Part shown: one piece after another, positions 5,732 through 7,816 of the stretch
How the letters are laid out: the number at the start of each line of letters is the position of its first letter
Numbering within the stretch: position 1 is the stretch's first letter
Made by a program: the position numbers and the translations under genes
The notes under the pieces: model-generated
Database searches by the model: none
Seen by the model: only the letters and a program-made list of their open reading frames with translations
Told to the model about the DNA's origin: nothing
Assembly (NCBI GenBank): GCA_003695005.1
Contig: RFJE01000355.1
Coordinates: 1 to 7,816 of the forward strand
DNA from: Candidatus Hydrogenedentota bacterium
Lineage (GTDB): Bacteria > Spirochaetota > Leptospiria > Turneriellales > J094
Direction of reading: 5' to 3'
Length of the DNA: 7,816 nt

Positions 5732-6391
5732 ATGGATACCACACTCATTGGTCTTATTGGCATTGCATTTACACAAGGGCTTGTTGGTTCGGTGCACTGC
5801 ATTGGGATGTGTGGCCCTTTTGTATTTATCGCACAGTCAGCCTCGCCTGGCCTTTTTTCGGGATTTTTATACAACTTTTCTCGGACTTTAAGTTATGCAT
5901 TTACAGGTGCTTTATTAGGCCTTTTCGGCAAGGGGCTAAATCGATTTTTTTTATCGCCCGTTGCTGCTATTTTAGGTGGAATTTTAATTTTTGTCATGGG
6001 GCTTGCTTGGCTTTTTCCACAACAATTTTCTAAATGGACGGGGGTTTCGGCCAATGCAGGTCTTTTAGGTGCGGCGGCAGCAAAGATCCAAAAATATTTT
6101 CCAAAGAAAGTATTGCCTGTTTTCTTTGGCCTGATTAGTGCTTTTTTACCCTGTGGCTTATTATATCCCGCTTATGGTCTTGCATTAAGTAGTGCTTCCC
6201 CCTACTCTGCAGCTATCATTATGTTTGCATTCGGGCTCGGCACCAGCCCTACTCTATTTACCCTTGGACTCGCTTCGGAAAGAGTTTCGCGCATTCAGAA
6301 ACTACAGAAAGTAAAAAAAATAGTCGGCTTTCTCATGATCCTTGCAGGTTTACTCATTATTGTCATGCGCTTTATGCATGGAATGAAGTAA
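5732..6391 (+). CDS. TauE/SafE-family or DsbD_2-type transmembrane protein (cbb3 maturation partner)
   Basis: This 219-residue integral membrane protein has about six hydrophobic segments. Residues 16-31 read GLVGSVHCIGMCGPFV, with the HC..MC signature (His22, Cys23, Met26, Cys27) typical of this family. A second motif, AFLPCGLLYPAYG (137-149, Pro140-Cys141), lies in the second half, followed by FGLGTSPTLFTLGL. The two Cys sites fit a thiol or metal relay across the membrane, as in DsbD/CcdA-like proteins and the copper-handling proteins often found beside ccoGHIS. It starts 12 nt after ccoS, so it is co-transcribed. A role in delivering copper or reductant to cbb3 oxidase is inferred from context. 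The annotation 'sulfite exporter' for this group is probably misleading here. The last 20 nt overlap the convergent hemH end. Confidence 0.88.
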   Translation: MDTTLIGLIGIAFTQGLVGSVHCIGMCGPFVFIAQSASPGLFSGFLYNFSRTLSYAFTGALLGLFGKGLNRFFLSPVAAILGGILIFVMGLAWLFPQQFSKWTGVSANAGLLGAAAAKIQKYFPKKVLPVFFGLISAFLPCGLLYPAYGLALSSASPYSAAIIMFAFGLGTSPTLFTLGLASERVSRIQKLQKVKKIVGFLMILAGLLIIVMRFMHGMK

Positions 6392-7376
6392 TCATCCTCG
6401 TTGCACTTTCTATCCATTCTTCGCTGTCGTTTAAGGCCGGAGCAAGCATAAACTTCTTCCCCCCTGCTTGTAAAAATTTTTCTTTTAAGCGAATCCCTAA
6501 TTCTTCGAGAGTTTCTAAACCGTCGGTTACAAAAGATGGTGATACAACAAGCAACGAAGAAACCCCGTCCTTTGCAAGCTGCACAGCAACTTCGTCGGTA
6601 TGGGGGGATAGCCAATTCCGACCAAAGCGTGATTGATAGGCAATACTAAATTTTTCTTTTGGTATATTTAGTGCTTTAGCAATGAGATTTGCACTATCGA
6701 TACAGTGTTTTTGGTAACAAGTAAGATGTGCCTTGGATGGAACTTCACAACATTGTTCGCTTAAACAATGATTGGTTTTATCTGCTTTTTTTAAATGCCG
6801 AATAGGAATACCATGAAAACTAAACAATACAAAATCAGGATTTTCATGGATTAAGGGTTGTACTCTTTTTGCTTGCGCCTTAATCCACTCGCTGTGATTG
6901 TAATAAGGTGGAAAGACGGTAACCTGCACAGAAAACTTTTTGGCTAGCTTCGCGACGGCTTGCTCTAACGATTGGGTAGTGCTCATGGCATATTGGGGGA
7001 ATAAGGGAAAAACTAAAATATTGCTTGCCCCTTGCTGTGTAAGATTTTCAAAAGCACGCTGCAAACTCGAAAAAGGATATCTCATACCAACGGCAATGGG
7101 AATAGGAATTTCTTTACGAAGCTTATGAGCAAAACTTTCCGTATAAAGTGTTAAAGGAGATCCATCTGCTCGCCATATTTTATCATACATTTGTATAGTT
7201 TTTTTTGATCGTCTCGGAACAATAATAGCACGTACTAAAAATTGACGAATTGGCCATGGAATATCTATTACATTTTTATCTGTTAAAAACTCGGTTAAGT
7301 ACTTCTTAACAGCAGGAAGAGAAAGCTCTTCTGGAGAACCTAAATTAGCTACAAGAATTCCGTCATATAAGCTCAC
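6372..7376 (-). CDS. hemH: Ferrochelatase with an internal Cys-rich segment
   Basis: HemH inserts Fe2+ into a porphyrin in the last steps of haem synthesis. This 334-aa protein has the family landmarks: ILVANLGSPEE at the start, the catalytic His188 in FSFHGIPIRH, the YQSRFGRNWLSPHTDE block (247-262) and Glu288 in VTDGLETLEELG. Between residues 204 and 225 there are five Cys (204, 209, 210, 220, 225; C-x4-CC-x9-C-x4-C), where simpler bacterial enzymes have a GDPY-type stretch. This fits the bacterial ferrochelatases that carry an internal [2Fe-2S] cluster, although the cluster itself is inferred. The start is GTG 7376, supported by AGGGGG 7 nt upstream. The upstream open frame ends 16 nt away and may be co-transcribed. 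The 3' end overlaps the convergent membrane protein gene by 20 bp. Confidence 0.96.
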   Translation of the reverse strand: MSLYDGILVANLGSPEELSLPAVKKYLTEFLTDKNVIDIPWPIRQFLVRAIIVPRRSKKTIQMYDKIWRADGSPLTLYTESFAHKLRKEIPIPIAVGMRYPFSSLQRAFENLTQQGASNILVFPLFPQYAMSTTQSLEQAVAKLAKKFSVQVTVFPPYYNHSEWIKAQAKRVQPLIHENPDFVLFSFHGIPIRHLKKADKTNHCLSEQCCEVPSKAHLTCYQKHCIDSANLIAKALNIPKEKFSIAYQSRFGRNWLSPHTDEVAVQLAKDGVSSLLVVSPSFVTDGLETLEELGIRLKEKFLQAGGKKFMLAPALNDSEEWIESATRMITSFHA

Positions 7377-7383
7377 AATATTA

Positions 7384-7389
7384 CCCCCT
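7384..7389 (-). promoter_or_regulatory. Strong ribosome binding site of hemH
   Basis: AGGGGG on the minus strand, 7 nt before GTG 7376, is the clearest Shine-Dalgarno site in the window and decides the unusual GTG start. It lies between the stop of the upstream frame (7393-7395) and hemH. Confidence 0.8.
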
Positions 7390-7392
7390 GTT

Positions 7393-7815
7393 TCAGTCTA
7401 CCTTTTGGCACAATGCTCGCAAAGGTTTGCTAAGCGCAGTTCCGCAGTCCCTCACCTTTTTGATAAAAAAGGTGAGGGAGGAGGACTGTTTGAGCACAAG
7501 CAGGCCTTTGCGAGTGTTTTTTAAATCAAGTTCAGCGCTTCTCGGCATATTACCGAGAAGCGCTGAACTTTTGCATACATAAAGCCAAGTTGCTTTTCTT
7601 CTTTTATTTGGTGCAGGGTTCGCTAAAATGACAATTTTTTCTAACACACTTGGCGAAAAATTTCGTAAGAACGTACACTTTTTTTTAGGCAGCGAAAGTT
7701 GCGTGGGCGATAAGACAAAAACTTTTTTAGAGTCTTGTAACTTTTCATCAATAGCTTGTTTTAAATGATTAAAATCTCGAACAAAAGTGGGTGATGGTTT
7801 ATCATAACCATAATA
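7393..7815 (-). CDS. Unidentified protein, 3' part (5' end outside window), with palindromes in its coding frame
   Basis: The frame is open from the window edge to TGA 7393-7395 (140 codons), so the gene begins beyond base 7816. I do not recognise the product. The first 70 or so residues (for example SPTFVRDFNHLKQAIDEKLQ and KIVILANPAPNK) look like normal coding sequence, with the same A/T-rich third positions as neighbouring genes. The remaining residues are Ser/Lys/Leu-rich and read straight through two large palindromes (7528-7570 and 7412-7518), so the C-terminus may derive from inserted repeat DNA. A GTG at 7647 could serve as an internal start but has no need to be one. The frame ends 16 nt before hemH, so co-transcription is likely. 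The 3' half may be a degenerate tail. Confidence 0.5.
   Translation of the reverse strand, partial: YYGYDKPSPTFVRDFNHLKQAIDEKLQDSKKVFVLSPTQLSLPKKKCTFLRNFSPSVLEKIVILANPAPNKRRKATWLYVCKSSALLGNMPRSAELDLKNTRKGLLVLKQSSSLTFFIKKVRDCGTALSKPLRALCQKVD
7412..7518. repeat. Long hairpin element (about 107 nt) upstream of hemH
   Basis: Bases 7412-7431 pair with 7499-7518 as a continuous 20-bp stem (four G-T pairs; core CTCGCAAAGG/CCTTTGCGAG). Nested inside is a 14-bp perfect stem, 7448-7461 with 7466-7479 (TCCCTCACCTTTTT), with a GATA loop. CAG/CTG (7445-7447, 7486-7488) pair across a six-base bulge. Six T (7517-7522) follow on the plus strand, so it could terminate plus-strand transcripts, but no plus-strand gene is present. 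It may be a mobile palindromic repeat or an RNA structure in the hemH leader. Confidence 0.75.
7528..7570. repeat. Perfect 18-bp inverted repeat
   Basis: AAGTTCAGCGCTTCTCGG (7528-7545) and its exact complement (7553-7570) flank a seven-base loop, CATATTA. It lies nine bases from the long hairpin at 7412-7518, and the two together span 159 nt (53 codons). No T run follows the stem on either strand in terminator position. It lies inside the open minus-strand frame. Confidence 0.85.
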
Positions 7816-7816
7816 G

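Noticed and set aside
7412..7518. The long hairpin as SRP, 6S or another known housekeeping RNA
   Set aside because: The conserved SRP tetraloop region and other family sequence marks were not found.

Overview
The window looks like a stretch of chromosome from a motile, Gram-negative-type (diderm), respiring bacterium with AT-rich DNA. A flagellar rod protein gene, a lipoprotein with a clear lipobox, a heptose kinase of the LPS inner-core pathway, cbb3 oxidase assembly and haem synthesis all point that way. The taxon cannot be fixed from this sequence. The AT-rich coding, the flgG-lipoprotein pair and the Cys-rich ferrochelatase would fit a Leptospira-like spirochaete or a deep-branching proteobacterial relative such as a Bdellovibrio-type lineage, but this is only an inference. 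No transposase, phage, tRNA, rRNA or CRISPR sequence was seen.

Layout. (1) Positions 1-974, plus strand: the 3' part of flgG, overlapped by one base by a lipoprotein gene. A canonical intrinsic-terminator hairpin lies inside the first codons of the lipoprotein gene. (2) Positions 981-5434, minus strand: a probable six-gene operon read from 5434 downwards: a stand-alone receiver-domain protein, a heptose-7-phosphate kinase (hldA/rfaE1-like), tpiA, a small exported protein with a C-x6-C motif, purN and an M19 dipeptidase. Gaps are mostly very short (44, -4, 3, 7 and 69 nt). (3) Positions 5435-5539: a compact divergent promoter region built on an inverted repeat whose two ends supply the -35 boxes of both promoters. 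Both start codons lie 5 nt after the -10 boxes, so both genes may give leaderless mRNAs. (4) Positions 5540-6391, plus strand: ccoS and a TauE/SafE-DsbD_2-type membrane protein, both linked to cbb3 oxidase or metal maturation. (5) Positions 6372-7815, minus strand: ferrochelatase (hemH), convergent with and overlapping the previous gene, preceded by a 5'-truncated unidentified reading frame. The 3' half of that frame runs through two large palindromes.

The genes share broad themes rather than one pathway. CcoS, the DsbD_2-like protein and HemH serve haem/copper oxidase assembly. The heptose kinase and TpiA serve sugar-phosphate metabolism and the cell envelope. PurN is housekeeping purine synthesis. 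No obvious new defence or mobile system is present. The most interesting signals are non-coding structures: the intragenic terminator, the symmetric leaderless divergent promoters, and the palindromes carried inside an open reading frame just upstream of hemH.
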